From the NCBI GenBank assembly GCA_025200525.1, contig CM045763.1, positions 154,696,246 through 154,760,245 on the forward strand: a DNA stretch of 64,000 nt. The letters are read 5' to 3'. The notes below the pieces were generated by a model, which searched no databases, was not told where the DNA came from, and saw nothing but the letters and a program-made list of their open reading frames with translations. This DNA is from Camellia lanceoleosa. Its lineage: Eukaryota; Streptophyta; Magnoliopsida; Ericales; Theaceae. The translations under genes and the position numbers were made by a program. The stretch's first letter is position 1, and each line of letters starts with the position of its first letter. Positions 11,192 to 23,589 of the stretch are shown piece by piece.

Positions 11192-14100
11192 TCAGACCCT
11201 CCAGCTCTCATTTGAAGGGTTAGAACATTTGGTCTTGAGCTCCTACATTGCTCCTCTCTCTCTCTATACTTCAACCCTCAAAACCTCTCAAATCCTACAC
11301 CCATTCTACTCCATCTCCAAGCCAACCAATCCACACTCCATTCCAGCAGCTTGGAGGCTCTTTCCAGAGGCTAGGAGCACCACTTCTCAAGCCAAGAGTT
11401 GTTGTTTCATTGGTCTTCAAGGGTGAGCTACATTTTTCCTCTTTTTAAGCTTATTTTGCATGCTTTCTAAGCTATATTTGATTGCATATTTGGGCTCCAA
11501 CCCTAATTGAAAATAGCATTATTGAGCTCTTTTTCATGTTTGTTTAAGGGTATTTCCTTGTTTGAGGCTTCATACTACCACTTGCTTCTTTACCTCTCTT
11601 GTATGCCTCTCTCTTGCATAGTAGTTTAGGCTCATTTGTAAACTATTTTGAGCTTGGTTGTAAACTGTAAAGTGGCCAATTTTGAGCCCTTCTTCAACAT
11701 TGTTGAAGGGATCTTCACTGTTTGAGGCCTCCATCTATCACTTTCCTTTGTATCCCTCTTTTGGCCTTATTTTTGCATGATTTGTTAGCCCCTTGTGCTT
11801 GTATTTTTGGGCTTTGGTCTGAACTGTAAATAGCCTTATTTTGATCCCCTCTTCATGTTTTATCAAGGGTCATTTGTTGTTGGAGGCTTCCTTCTTGCTC
11901 TTTGTGTTTAAACCTCCTTTTTGGCCTTATCTTGCATAGTATTTTAGGCTTGCTTGTGCACTGTTTTGGGTTTGGTCATCAACTGTAAAATTCCATGTTT
12001 TGGGCCCCTCTTCAACATTGTTCAAGGGCCCTCCTCTGTTTGAGGCCAGAAACCATCACTTGCTTCTTTGTCTCCCTTTTGGCCCATTTCTTGCATGATA
12101 GTTTATCCATACTTGTACTTCTTTTAGTGGCTTGTTGTAAACTGTAAAGTGCTTCATTTTGAGCCCCTCTTCAACTTTGTTGAAGGGCTATTGGCCATTT
12201 AGGGCCATCAGATGCTACTTTCTTCTTTATCTCTCTTTCGGGGCCATTTTTGCATGTTGGCTTAGTCCTATTTGTGTTCACTGTTTGGCCTTGCTTAAAA
12301 CTGAAAATATGCTTTTTTTGGGGCTGTCTTGATTCTTTCTTCATACTTCGTGTTCAAATAATGCATGTATTGCATAGCCATAGGTCATTCCATGTACCTA
12401 ATTTCACGTTTCGGGATTCATTTCATGCATCGGGTGCCATTTTGCCATGCTTCGGGGCTGTTTTGCATCAATTTTTGCTACTGAAATTTGCATGCTTGCA
12501 TGCCATATTCCATGCCTTGTCATGTCTTGTTAGAGTGGCATTCCGTGCCTTAGGTTCGGTCCTCGGTTTGCGTGCATGTGTGCAGGCATCTCGAATGTCT
12601 CATTTTCATCTAATGGCCTCTTATGTGAGTGTGGCCGAGGTCCACTTGTGTTGGTGTAAGTCCATTATGCATTGTGTATTCCATTTCATTCCATAGCATT
12701 GTGTATGCTAGGCTGTATGTTAGCGCATTGTGTATGCCATGTTATCTCGTGCATCGTGTATGCCATTCCATAGCATTGTGTATGTTAGGTTGTATCTTAG
12801 TTGCATCCATGCATGTCATGCGGATTGCATTGTGTTTGGGATAGGAGTTAGCCCGAGCACGGGAAACGAGGTATGTTTCGTACTCCGAGTGACGGAACGA
12901 GTCTCGATTCCCCAGTCGCCGACACTCCGGATTACCCATGATGGAGTTAGGCTTTGTTGTGTTTATATGTGCATTCATTTCATATTGAGTTGTGCAATTC
13001 GACTCCTCGGCCATCATGCATCGATATGCATGATTGGTGGCACGAGGATCAAGGCATGCATACATATGTGAAAATACATTGCCATGCCCCTTTCTTGCTC
13101 TCTGTTGCAGCAAATCAAGAATCAGCAGTCTTCCGGGGCTTGGCGCGCTTTCCAAAAACTATTGCAAAACAGAGGCTAATTGGGGCATCAAGGATTTCAA
13201 GAAAGGCAACCCGGATATGCATCATTCATCGTCTGAAGAAGGGTCAAGGCAGTCCCTGGCTTGCATTGCAGTTTATTGTTTTCTTAGTTAATTTTGTTAA
13301 TTAATTAGGAATTTGTACATATCTTGGACTGCATTATTTATTTGGACTGTACTATTCGGGACTGTATATTATTTATTCGGACCCTCTGCGCGAGGGCATA
13401 ATTCTAATAAGTGTGCGTGAGTGTGATGTATGTCTTCCAACCCCACGTCTTTCTTCCCTTTTATTTACCAGCTTATGATGGTCAGATTAGGGCATGTTTC
13501 AATTAGCATACAGTATGATAACATGTTTGCATTCATTCATCTGTCTTGCATGCACCGGGCTCGGCGCATCATACTAACTACATTGGTATTTCAATTCCAA
13601 ATTGAATACTTGATAGTTGTTGCATCTCATATGCCATGTTTAGAATAGCCGAGCCTGCTATAGTTGCATTTCTGCATGTGTTGCATTAGGCATTTCTGTA
13701 TATTTAGGATCATGCATAGATTTCTAATCGGTTTCTTTTTTGGCTTGAAGTACTCGGTGAGTTTTATGCTTTAGCATCCTTGCATGCGTGTAAGTGACTG
13801 CCATGAATAGCATGCTTACCATGAGGCTAACTACTTATGTGATATAACTGGCTTGAATGCCTGTGGGTGAAGGTTGGGTTATTTGGATTGGGACAAATCA
13901 TTGACTGTGAGTCTTAAGCCCACTAGATAGTGGCAAAACCATCTTTTTCTAAGCCCACCTGAGGGTGGCAAAATCTACATTTTAAGCCTACCTGCGGGTA
14001 GCAAACCATCTTTCAAAAACAAACATGAAGTGTTTTGTTCCAATTCAGGTGACCCGGTCTATACTTGTATGCTGTGCGCATCACATAGTAAATCTAGGCT

Positions 14101-14479
14101 AATAACCGGAATAAGGACGCATAATGTTTTCAAAACTAGATATCATGGTTAGTAAAGGCCGATCTTTGATCGGGCGAGTGGGGGTGCTCACGAAGTGACC
14201 TTTCCCAATCGTACCCAAGTTCCCGAGCCGAGGCAACTTTGGTGATAACGGACACGTGGCCTTAAGCAAACGAGTCAGGGTTTCCTAAATTTTCCAAAAA
14301 TAAAATATTTAGGTGGCGACTCTGTATCTGGCAAAGCAATCCATGTTTGGCACTTCTTTCAAAAATCTATTTTCTCAAAACGATTTGCCGGATTTGGACT
14401 CTTTGGTTCAGATTAAGAACCGTGACAAATTCGAGTCCGAACTGTAGCGAGGTCCCCCCCGCGGGCTTGTTACAGTTTC

Positions 14480-14497
14480 TGGCGACTCCGCTGGGGA
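14480..14497 (+). other. Primer-binding site of element B
   Basis: TGGCGACTCCGCTGGGGA lies five bases after the LTR end. It ends in the TGGCGA...TGGGGA form described for Ogre-type elements, which is reported to pair with a tRNA-Arg 3' end. The tRNA match is from memory of the family and was not computed. Confidence 0.7.
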
Positions 14498-15089
14498 TTT
14501 AGAGAGCTTGACTCGAACTCATGATATCTGGTTTTGACTACACTTGTGTGTTTCTTTTCATTGAATTTGCATTGGTGCGCCTAGGACACCGTGTTTGCCA
14601 TCTGCTATTCCTAAACGGTTTGCCGGAGGCTTGTCTTGTCAAGGCATGACCATAAGGCTGACCGGTTATGGGCTCTGCCAGTATGGGAACATAAACCCCG
14701 GTTTTACCGGGGCACCCTTTTTGACCATTCGACCTAGTGCATATCGAAATCCGTAGTGACCATTCCAAACTAGGACAGGTTGCTTACCCGATATAGGTTG
14801 TTTGACACCGCTGCGTGCATAATGAAACCCTAGTTCCTGACAAAATAGGACAGGGAGACCCTACCCCAACATAGGGGTGTTTTGGCTCTCACTTACCTGT
14901 TATGTGCTTTTAGAGTGCGTCTCTACAGGGAATGCATGTATCAGTTTATGAGTTTGGGCATCAGGCCTGTGGGCATCAGTCAGTGTTTGAGAATCAGTTA
15001 TCTATGGGTATCCGATTCAGTCTTTGGGGAACAGTGATTCAGGGACAGTGATCAGTATTTGAGGACAGTGTGTATTCAGCTTATCAACC
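14498..15089. other. Element B leader between primer-binding site and gag
   Basis: No protein-like frame is visible. It contains short direct repeats (cagt, gggcatcag, gggaacagtg motifs near 14950-15070). Ogre elements of legumes carry an extra ORF in this position; I see no equivalent here. Confidence 0.5.
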
Positions 15090-18000
15090 GTGTGTTGTGT
15101 ATTTATTTTAAGCTGTCGTGCTGTTCATTTATCTGGTTATTTATTTCCTTTTCGCTTTATTTATCTTTTTGCTAGAGCAGGTTTTAGCACAATTGCTTCC
15201 GACCCAGTAGATATTCCCCAAGCACTTTGGACAAGAGGTCGTCGGCTCAATCGATTTGAGGATCTGGTTGACGGACATCTAGTGTTCCATTCTCTACCCC
15301 CCGTTGTCAAGAGAAGGCCAAGGAAGCGCAGTGTGTCTGAACAGATGTTGCCAGAACAGTGGATTACTCCATCAGAGGACAGTAGGACTGAGGTCTCAAT
15401 TGTTGCTATAGAAATAGACATACCAGTCAGTCGGATGGATCAGCAAAATACATCAGGGATGGAAGCCATGATGCGCCAAATGCAGAAGAGCATGAGACAA
15501 ATGCAGGAGGACGCTGCCCGCCAAGCGGAGTTCTCCAAACAGCAGGCCACAATCATGGCCCAGCAGGCCGAGCTAATCACTAGACTGCAACAGCAAAATG
15601 CAGCATCTGCCTCACATCAAGTTCCTCCTCCACCAGGGGCCCCATTACCCGAGCAGGCACTCATCGCCCGTAATGCTCTGCCAAACACCCAGAACACCGT
15701 GCCAAATGTCCAGAACATCCAAGAGGACACAAACCTTCCAACGGGGCTAGCTCTGCCCCCGCTTCCGCCTCAACTGTCCAAGACCCATACACCCAACCAC
15801 CCGGACTCTCCCTTCGAGTTCGAAATAGACCATACAGCTCTGAAACTGAGCAAGCTCGAGAAGCTTTTCAAGAAATCACAAGGAGTAAAGGCTATTCCGG
15901 ACATCGAGGACGGATATACCGATGTGGTCGTAACATTGCTAGATAGATTCAAGATGCCGCAGATTGATCATTTCGACGGATCCAGGGATCCTACGGTCCA
16001 CCTCCGGTTATTCTCAGATATACTGCGGCCAATGGGCCTAACCCGACCACAAAAGCTTTCGCTATTCGGCCGAACCCTGTCGGGTGTGGCCGCTATCTGG
16101 TACGCGAAGTTGGAGGATGAGGTAAAAAGAAGTTGGGATGAAATGGCTGAGGCCTTTGTCGCACAGTACTCGTACAATACCCAGATCGAGATTACAACTC
16201 GTGATCTCGAGACAACGAGGCAGGAGCCCAAAGAGACTTTCTTAGATTTCGTAACTCGATGGAGGGCGAAGGCATCGATGATGACTTTGTGGCCCACTGA
16301 TAAATACCAAATCAGGATGATTGTGCGTAATCTCCAACCGAAATTGATGTAGAAGATGATTGTACTCCCCTTCCCCACCTTCTCAAATCTACACGAGATG
16401 GGGGTACAGATCGAGGATGCAATGAAGCAAGGTCTGATCGACCAAGATAGGGAGCAACCTAGGAGGACTTTCAACCGTAACAACAATGCAGGCCCGAGTG
16501 GCGCTGCAACTGCACGAGCTTTAGAAGTGAGCATGGTCACCACCATTCCCCCTCCCCTTCCGAGACCCATGGCAACCACACCTTTCTCTGGCGCATCTGG
16601 AAGCAATACCCAAATTGCCAAATATCAGCCCAGAGGCCAAAGAACCTTCACACCCCTATATATGCCCCTGTCCAAAGCTCTGGGGGTATTAATCAGGAAG
16701 AAGCATTTGACGCCCCTAGAGCCGAGGCCACTACCAAATCCACTCCCTCCCTCTCATGACCCAAGAAAATATCATACAGATCACCAACAAAGACGGTCAT
16801 GACACCGACCGTTGTTTTAGATTGCATCACGAGATCCAGGATCTTATTGACAAGCAGGTGATCGCGCCTCCCGACAAACCCAACGTCACAACAAATCCTC
16901 TCCCATCACATAACCAAGCTCCTCCTCCCAACAGAATCAACTTCATCCAAACTAGGGTCGTGTCTTGCGATCCTAGTATCTATATCACCCCATCCAACCT
17001 ACCTAAGCCGGAGGTGATCCTTCCTGTCTGCACTGACTTGTGCATGATGGACATCTCCACAACCCAATCTGAGCCAATGGTCGTGACCACCGAAGATGGG
17101 ACATGGCAGGTTTCAGAGGAAAATGGGGTTGTTGAGACTGGGATTGAACAGTCTGGGAATCTCGCTGAAGGAGCCTAGGATCCAAGTGAATACATCCAGT
17201 CAGTGGGCCAATCTGAGCTGAGTGTAGGACTGCCAGAAAGAGCAGAATTATGTGTGATTCAGGGGGACAGATTTGAACAAGGAACGGATGATCTAACAGC
17301 AGTAGGAGAGGACCTTGCTAACCTCCAGTTCTTTAGTGACCGAGAATCAGGGGATGCGGCAATCAACTGGTTCGAGTATGAGGAGTCGGCAGAAGCTACC
17401 GGATGGTTAGATGATCAACCAGACGTTGTAGAATTCCAACCAGAACAGGGCCCGGCAGGGGCAAGAGTATCAATGGTGACCGGAAGGGCCGAAAGTCAGA
17501 ATATACCACTGGAGAGTGCCGGCACTAAGAATTTCGCTCAGAACTTGGGCATTGTAAATACAGGGAATATTGAATAGCCAGCTGTACTGACGCAGTTGGA
17601 ACAACAAAGATTTGAGGATTCTGAGAGAATCAGGAAAGCTAAGGCCCATGTGGGGGTCGAAAGTGTTGTGTGCACGGGAACAGAAAATGCTGCGGGCATA
17701 TGGACTGAAAGTACTGCGAGTACGATCATACCGGAGCCGGACAGGTGTCTGTCGGCTGCCGACGGAATGTGATGGGAAGACGATGATTTATGTCTTGCCC
17801 ACACAGATGAGGATTGGGGGAGTAATCAGCCAGATGATACCTGGTATATCGACGAGGTCGCTCATATGACAAGAAGTGGGCGGTATTTCAAACCCCCGCA
17901 CTTAGACCAACCTGAGGCATTTGGGAAAGATAAGGAAGCTGAGAAATAGAGGGAGAAGCAGATTGAAGAAGAAGCTGTGCTCAAGCAATTGAAGAAGATA

Positions 18001-18130
18001 CAAGCAGACATCTCCATCTGGGATCGCTATGGCATCACGTGCAAAGTACAGTCATCCTATCTGCTATGGACAAGGCCAAACTCTCTATATATACTACACC
18101 AGAGTAGCTGGTTGGGCTGGTCTTTCCGGG
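15090..18130 (+). pseudogene. Element B gag polyprotein (broken by stops and a frameshift)
   Basis: The main frame 15090-16352 encodes an N-terminal region, a Gln-rich coiled coil (MRQMQKSMRQMQEDAARQAE, about residues 128-175), a Pro-rich linker, and the capsid-like core (FKMPQIDHFDGSRDPTVHL and AIWYAKLEDEVKRSWDEMAE). A TAG at 16350-16352 interrupts it and the same frame continues from 16353. Near 16790 the frame shifts; a degenerate zinc finger (GHDTDRCFRLHHEIQDLID) follows in frame 1. The long acidic linker runs on to about 18030 with stops at 17176, 17575, 17770 and 17947. DDTWYIDEVAHMTRSGRYFK (17833-17892) and VLKQLKKIQADISIWD (about 17977-18021) are typical of the Tat gag-to-protease junction. 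Confidence 0.8.
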
Positions 18131-18692
18131 AGGAGGTTCCCCGACGTTATCCGTTTCAGACAAAGAACTACCGCCTGAGGGCACAAATCATAACAAACCC
18201 CTCTACGTCTCCGTGGAATGTAGAGATAAGTGGATACCGGTGGTACTTGTTGATACCGGGTCTGCCATTAATGTTCCGCCCACCGTAATAACAGATACAA
18301 TGGGTTAAAGTCATGACTTCGTGCCGACTTCTCAGGTGATCAGAGCATATGATAATACTAGCAGAGAAGTGATGGGGACTGTCAAAATTCAGACCCAAGT
18401 TGGTCCAGGATAACACAACATTAAATTCCATGTCTTGGACGTTCCCGCAACCTTCAATCTACTCTTGGGGCGGCCGTGGTTGCACCAAGTGAAGACAGTC
18501 TCTCCCACTTTACATCAGATGTTAAAGTACCCTCACGGGAAGGGGGTGGCTACTGTTTTGGGGAATTCATCAATCCATCCGCCGCCAGAAAGTGTCCACA
18601 CCAGTCTTGGAAATCGAGCATGGCACAGAGGATGTGTTCTTATCAGGGTTCACTTTGGCCGAGGCCCGTGGTCAGTAACATCATGGTCGTGA
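18130..18692 (+). pseudogene. Element B protease
   Basis: Retroviral-type aspartic protease. The active-site triad Asp-Thr-Gly is at 18252-18260 within VVLVDTGSAINV. VIRAYDNTSREVMGTVKIQT (about 18340-18400) and DVPATFNLLLGRPWLH (about 18436-18483) are the flap and C-terminal LLGRPW signatures of Tat proteases. Stops at about 18306 and 18411 and a shift at about 18030-18130 separate it from gag. The downstream frame is shared with the RT. Confidence 0.8.
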
Positions 18693-20460
18693 ATGAGGGG
18701 TGTCGCTGCTCAATCCGTTTACCTCATGAACAAGCTACAACACATCCCCGGGATGGGATTAGGAAGGAGCGGCCGAAAAGGAGTCGCAACATTGGCCGAG
18801 GTGCCACACAACCCTCACACCTTTGGTTTGGGTTATCTGCCTACCAAAGAGGACTGGGTGAGGAAGGGAAAGGAAATGGCTAGAAGAGCCAGAGCAAAGC
18901 AGGCTGCGAAGCCTTTTGAATTAATGCATAGGCCCATCCAGGGTACCCTGAACGGACGCTTCGTCCGGGAGGGGGAGGACTTTCCATTTTGCGGCTTCCC
19001 AGAGCCGTGGCTAAACGCGGAGAAGAAGCGCGTGCCAAGTTTTGAGATCTTCTTCGACCTGCAACTATCCGGGGATGACGTTGCCGAAGAGCAAACAGAC
19101 CCATCAGCTGAGGTTGAGCAGTATAAAGCAGGGGATGCCGAGGGCGCTGAAATTGAAATGGGGGTAGCATTGGCAAGTCTACTTTCAGATCCTCTGATCG
19201 ACCATAAGTGCTTGGGGGATAACTTCTCGGTTTCCATGATTGGGGATGAAAGCAGTGCGAACTGCCAAAGAACTATTTTGGATGCATCTATCGCACCCTC
19301 TCTCACTTGGCAATACGATGAGGGATTTTTGTCCAGCAGCACCGGGTCAGGTAGTGAGCCAGAATCTGATTCCACCGACTCTTGTGAGTCGGAATCAGGT
19401 TCCAGCTCGACTGGGTCTGAGTTTGGTAATCCTGGGGATGATAACCCGGATACCACAGTTTTGTCCAGGTCGTCTTTTTCTTTCTCATTTGAGTCTGTTG
19501 TAACCGAGAATTCGGACGATTTGGATGTGCTTAATGAGAATCAAGTAACTGTGGTTTCTGAGTACTTTTATGTGCCCTTGATTTATTGCATTAATTCAGA
19601 CTTTCAAAATTTTGATGAAAATGACGAGGATGAAATTCCTCCGGTTTTGCAACGTTTAATTGAGCAGGAGCAGGAGAGATTTGTCAAACCCTTAATGGAT
19701 GAAATCACTACCATGAATATTGGTACTGAGGAGGACCCGCGACTGATCCAGATCAGGTCCACGTTATCTTCGGAGGAACGTGAGCGCTTAGTCGCTTTAT
19801 TAAAAGATTTCAAAGATGTTTTCGCGTGGTCCTACGAAGACATGCCTGGAATCGATCCTGAGATTGTACAGCATCGGATCCCCCTTGACCCCGAGACCCG
19901 ACTTGTCAAGCAGAAACTCAGGAGGATCCGCCCGGACTGGGCTCTAAATATCAAGGAAGAGGTCACCAAGCAAATCGACGCAGGCTTCCTGCTGGTATCC
20001 GAATACCTGACTTGGTTGGCCAACATTGTTCCAGTGCCGAAGAAGGATGGCAGGATCTGGGTGTGCGTAGATTTCAGGGATTTGAATAGAGCTAGTCCGA
20101 AGGACGATTTTCCCTTACCGCACATCGATGAGTTGGTGGATTTCACAGCAGGGCATGCTTTGCTCTCATTCATGGATGGCTTCTCAGGATACAACCAAAT
20201 AGTGATGGCACCCGAAGACCGGGAAAAGACTGCATTCACCACCCCGTGGGGGACATACTGCTACAGAGTAATGCCATTTGGGTTGAAGAACGCTGGGGCT
20301 ACTTATTAACGGGCCGCGACCACAACATTGCATGACATGATCCACAAAGAGGTTGAGGTGTACATGGACGACATGATTGTCAAGTCCAAAGAAAGAGAGG
20401 GCCACTACACCGCCTTGAAAAAGTTCTTCCAAAGGATCAAAGAATTCGATTCATGCTAAA
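18693..20460 (+). pseudogene. Element B protease-RT linker and reverse transcriptase
   Basis: A 538-codon open frame (18693-20309) holds the long acidic/Ser-rich linker and the start of the RT: LLKDFKDVFAWSYEDMPG, IVPVPKKDGRIWVCVDFRDL and SFMDGFSGYNQIVMAPEDR. A TAA at 20307-20309 interrupts the RT just after FGLKNAGATY. The same frame then continues through the catalytic YMDD (20361-20372, EVYMDDMIVKSKERE) to a stop near 20459, where a frameshift moves to the next segment. The upstream ATG at 18693 is only the first Met of an open frame; the real product would come from gag-pol translation. Confidence 0.88.
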
Positions 20461-21180
20461 TCCTCGAAATGTACATTGGTGTTACTGGCGGGAAAAATCT
20501 TTGGGGTTTCTGATTACACAAAGAGGCATCGAGGTCGACCCTTCCAAAATCAAGGCCATCTTAGAAATGCCACCACCGAGGACTGAAAAGGAGGTGCGAG
20601 GCTTTCTGGGTAAAGTGCAATTCATAAGACGGTTTTTCTCAAAATTAACCTTGACTTGTGAACCCCTTTTTGGTCTCCTCAAGAAAGGAAAGAAGTTCAA
20701 ATGGGATGGCCGATGTCAAGCTGCATTTGAACAGATTAAGGAATATTTACAAAACCCACCCGTGCTGTCACCGCCAGAACCGGGGAAACTGTTGATTTTG
20801 TATCTGTCAGTAACTGAGACTACAATGGGCTGTATGCTTACGCAAGAATCAGATGACAAGGTGGAGAGAGCCATCTACTATCTGAGCAAGAAGATGCTAG
20901 AGTACGAAACTCGCTACACTCCGCTGGAGAAGGCTTGCTTAGCTTTGGTATGGGCTACCGTGAGTCGCAAAGACTACTGTTAGGTCACTCTGTAATGTTG
21001 GTTTCACAACTTGATCCCATCAAATATCTTTTCGAGAAACCAGCACTTACGGGTAGGCTAGCTCGTTGGTTGCTGTTGCTCTCCGAATTTGATTTGAAAT
21101 ATGTAACACGCAAGTCGACCAAAGGAAGAAGTGGCAGAGTTCTTAGCACCATCCAAAGGAAGGGTGAAGCAGTTGAGTAC
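20453..21180 (+). pseudogene. Element B RT thumb/connection and first RNase H
   Basis: SLGFLITQRGIEVDPSKIKA, PRTEKEVRGFLGKVQFIRRF and the RNase H start (LILYLSVTETTMGCMLTQES) run to 20983. Here the first catalytic Asp of the usual YL-(S/D) context is Ser/Val-like, suggesting a weakened RNase H, although alignment would be needed. A frameshift near 20940 (at LALVWAT) moves to the frame 20935-21891, which carries the rest (YLFEKPALTGRLARWLLLLS). Confidence 0.8.
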
Positions 21181-21189
21181 TTATTCCCA

Positions 21190-21790
21190 GATGAGGCCAT
21201 TTTGCATATCGACGACGAAACTTGGACGATGTACTTTGACGGAGCGTTAAATCAATACGGATATGGGATAGGAGTGTTGCTGATAGCAACCGACAATTCC
21301 CGTATCCATCTAGCCTTCAAACTCCGATTCAAAGTCTTGAACAATGAAGCAGAATATGAGGCATGCGTTGCCGGTCTAGAAGCAGCCCTGGAACTAGGGG
21401 CAAGACGGTTGGACGTCATCGGGGACTCGAACCTTGTTGTGTCTCAAGCAAAAGGAGACTGGAAAGTGAAAGAGGAAAAGATGATGATGTATCACCAGAC
21501 CTTGGACTTGCTGATTCCTCGGTTTGAGAAGCTAAGTTTTACTCATCTACTAAGAGAGAACAACAGGTTCGCAGATTCTTTAGCAACTCTATCTTCTATG
21601 ATAGACATCCCGTGTGGAGTTCGGATGCGTCCAGTCATCATTGACCAGAAATTTTCACATGCCTACGAGTCGATTGCTGCTATAGATGAAGTTCAGGACG
21701 AAAACCCCTGGTATTACGAAATTTGGAATTTCTTGGAGAATGAAGCATACCCGCCAAGGGTAAATGCCAACGACAAAAGGGAATCAGAAG
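21190..21790 (+). pseudogene. Element B second (archaeal-type) RNase H
   Basis: WTMYFDGALNQYGYGIGVLL (catalytic Asp at 21238-21240), NNEAEYEACVAGLEAALELG (catalytic Glu), DVIGDSNLVVSQAKGDWKVK (Asp) and LLRENNRFADSLATLSS (Asp) are all in place. This additional RNase H between the classical RNase H and integrase is a hallmark of the Tat clade. The frame itself is intact over this stretch, making it the best-preserved enzyme of the element. Confidence 0.85.
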
Positions 21791-21791
21791 A

Positions 21792-22952
21792 ATGGCCATT
21801 CAGTTCATCATCTGTGGGGGTAAGCTGTATAAGAGAGGTCATCTGGGAATGCATAAGCTGTGTGTTGATGCCGAAGAGTCAAAGCGTCTAATGGAAGCCA
21901 TCCATGGAGGGGAATGCGGCGCACATATGAATGGAGTAATGCTGGCTCGGAAGATCCTCAGACAGGGTTACTACTGGTCCACCATGGAGGAGGATTGTAT
22001 CGGTTTTGTCCGGCAATGCCACAAATGTCAAATTCATGCAAATCGCATGAACATTCCGCCGTCGAAGCTGTACAACATGACTTCGCCATGGCCATTTTCA
22101 GTTTGGGGAATTGACGTGATCGGGGCTGTCACTCCGAAGAGGTCGAATGGGCATGAGTTCATCTTGGTAGCGATAGATTATTTCACGAAGTGGGTCGAAG
22201 CCTAATCTTATGCGGTGTTGAAGGCTTCGCACGTTGCAAAGTTTGTCAGAAACAACATCATCTGTCGTTATGGAGTCCCAAACGAGATTATTTCAGACAA
22301 TGGTTCCCACTTCAAGAAGGAGGTGATTGATTTGTTGGAGAAATACAACGTGGCTTTTCATAACTCATCTACATACCGGCCGCAGACCAATGGAGCAGTT
22401 GAGGCCGCCAACAAGAACATCAAACACATATTGCAGAAGATGGTGGAAACCTATCAGGACTGGCCAGATAAGTTGCCATTTGCTCTGTGGGGCTACCGGA
22501 CTTCAATCAGAACTTCTACTGGGGCGACTCTGTATTCATTAGTTTATGGGATAGAGGCCGTTCTACCTATTGAGATTGAGGTCCCATCATTACGAGTATT
22601 GGCTGAGTGTCAAACAGCCGAGGCAGATTGGCAGCAGAGCAGATTTGAGGAACTCATGCTCTTTGATGAGAGAAAACTGAAAGCACTGTACCATGTCCAA
22701 GGTTATCAACGCAGAATTGCCCGGGCTTTCAACAAGAAGGTTAAGTCCAGGAATTTAAAAGAAGGAGATTTGGTGCTCAAGGACAACCGAGCTCCCATCC
22801 ACGACCCAAGAGGAAAGTTCAAACCCAATTGGACGGGTCCCTACATCATTAAGTCTATCTGGTCAGGTGGAGCTGTGCTTCTGATGGATCTAGATGGCTT
22901 GGAGTTCTCACAACCGATCAATATGGACAAGTTGAAGAAATATTACCCTTGA
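21792..22952 (+). pseudogene. Element B integrase (one in-frame stop)
   Basis: N-terminal HHCC zinc domain (EAIHGGECGAHMNG followed by CHKCQIH), catalytic Asp in VWGIDVIGAVTP, Asp in IISDNGSHF and Glu in TNGAVEAANK. The C-terminal domain ends DLVLKDNRAPIHDPRGKFKP...MDKLKKYYP at 22952. A TAA at 22203-22205 (after YFTKWVEA) splits the frame, and both halves are in the same frame. No chromodomain is present, as expected for Tat. Confidence 0.9.
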
Positions 22953-23585
22953 GAGGCTCGCTAGGCCGAAAACCCGAAAGGGCGACCTAGGCAAAACCTA
23001 AAGCACGAAAAATTTGAAACTACAAAAACTGAGCTCGCAAGGTTGAAAACCCGCAAAGGGCGGCCCTGGCAAAAGTTAGAGCGTAAAAGGAGAGTGAAAA
23101 TACCCGAGTGAACCTCAACTTGAACTACGTAAGGCTTGATTCCCATCTTTGGGATATGTAGGCAACTTCATTCTGAAGTTCAGACATAAACTTTTCCCCA
23201 ATCAACTTTGTCCATTTTGATCATCTCAGTCATCTTTTTCCATCAGCATTCATCGCAATCTCCCAGGTTATTCGGACTAGGGGCAACTTTATCTGTTGTC
23301 ACCAAGGTCACTATTATTCGGACTAGGGCAACTTTCCGCCATTAGGATCCGAGGTTGTGCATCTCAAAGGATGATCTCAGCGTGTCCAGATTCGATCCAT
23401 ATCGAAAATAGTTTTGAAAAGTTTTAATAAAAGTTGACTTTGTTCAAATTAATCTTTTACAACTAAGACCATTTTTGGACCAAAGCGGAAAATTTTCAGT
23501 ACCACAACCTTCAATTTCATTGATTTCAATACAGAGTTCTCCTGCTCTTGCATACAATTGAAGTTGGCTTTTTATTACACTCATA
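22953..23585. other. Spacer between integrase and antisense DUF7745-like gene
   Basis: No coding frame is visible. It contains two related short blocks: 'aaaacccgaaagggcgacctaggcaaa' and 'gaaaacccgcaaagggcggccctggcaaa' (about 22969 and 23046), and two copies of 'attcggactaggg(g)caac' (about 23272 and 23319). Confidence 0.6.
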
Positions 23586-23589
23586 AGGA

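Larger units (their letters stand above)
10099..14474 (+). mobile_element. Element B 5' LTR (4,376 bp)
   Basis: Begins TGTAGACACCC and ends GGGCTTGTTACA. It holds a cluster of GGCCGGCC motifs at about 10950-11048 shortly upstream of the TATA box (11185-11191), then a run of degenerate 'ctcttcaac...ttgaagg...tttgaggc' units (about 11440-12250), and ends in a conserved block (about 14300-14474) that is also recognisable in the two solo LTRs and in the fragment at the right edge. No protein-coding content is apparent. Confidence 0.9.

Noticed and set aside
10726..11274. 182-codon minus-strand frame
   Set aside because: It lies in the GGCCGGCC-rich part of the LTR and is duplicated in the 3' LTR (34216-34542) in a shortened, altered form; no family resemblance, antisense to the LTR promoter region.
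12742..13155. 137-codon minus-strand frame present in both LTRs of element B
   Set aside because: It appears twice only because the LTRs are duplicates. The composition follows GCAT-rich repeats, with no domain signature or splice context.
18833..20242. Long minus-strand frames opposite the RT of element B (207, 98 and 136 codons)
   Set aside because: Shadow frames of the plus-strand protease-RT linker and RT, which carry clear motifs.
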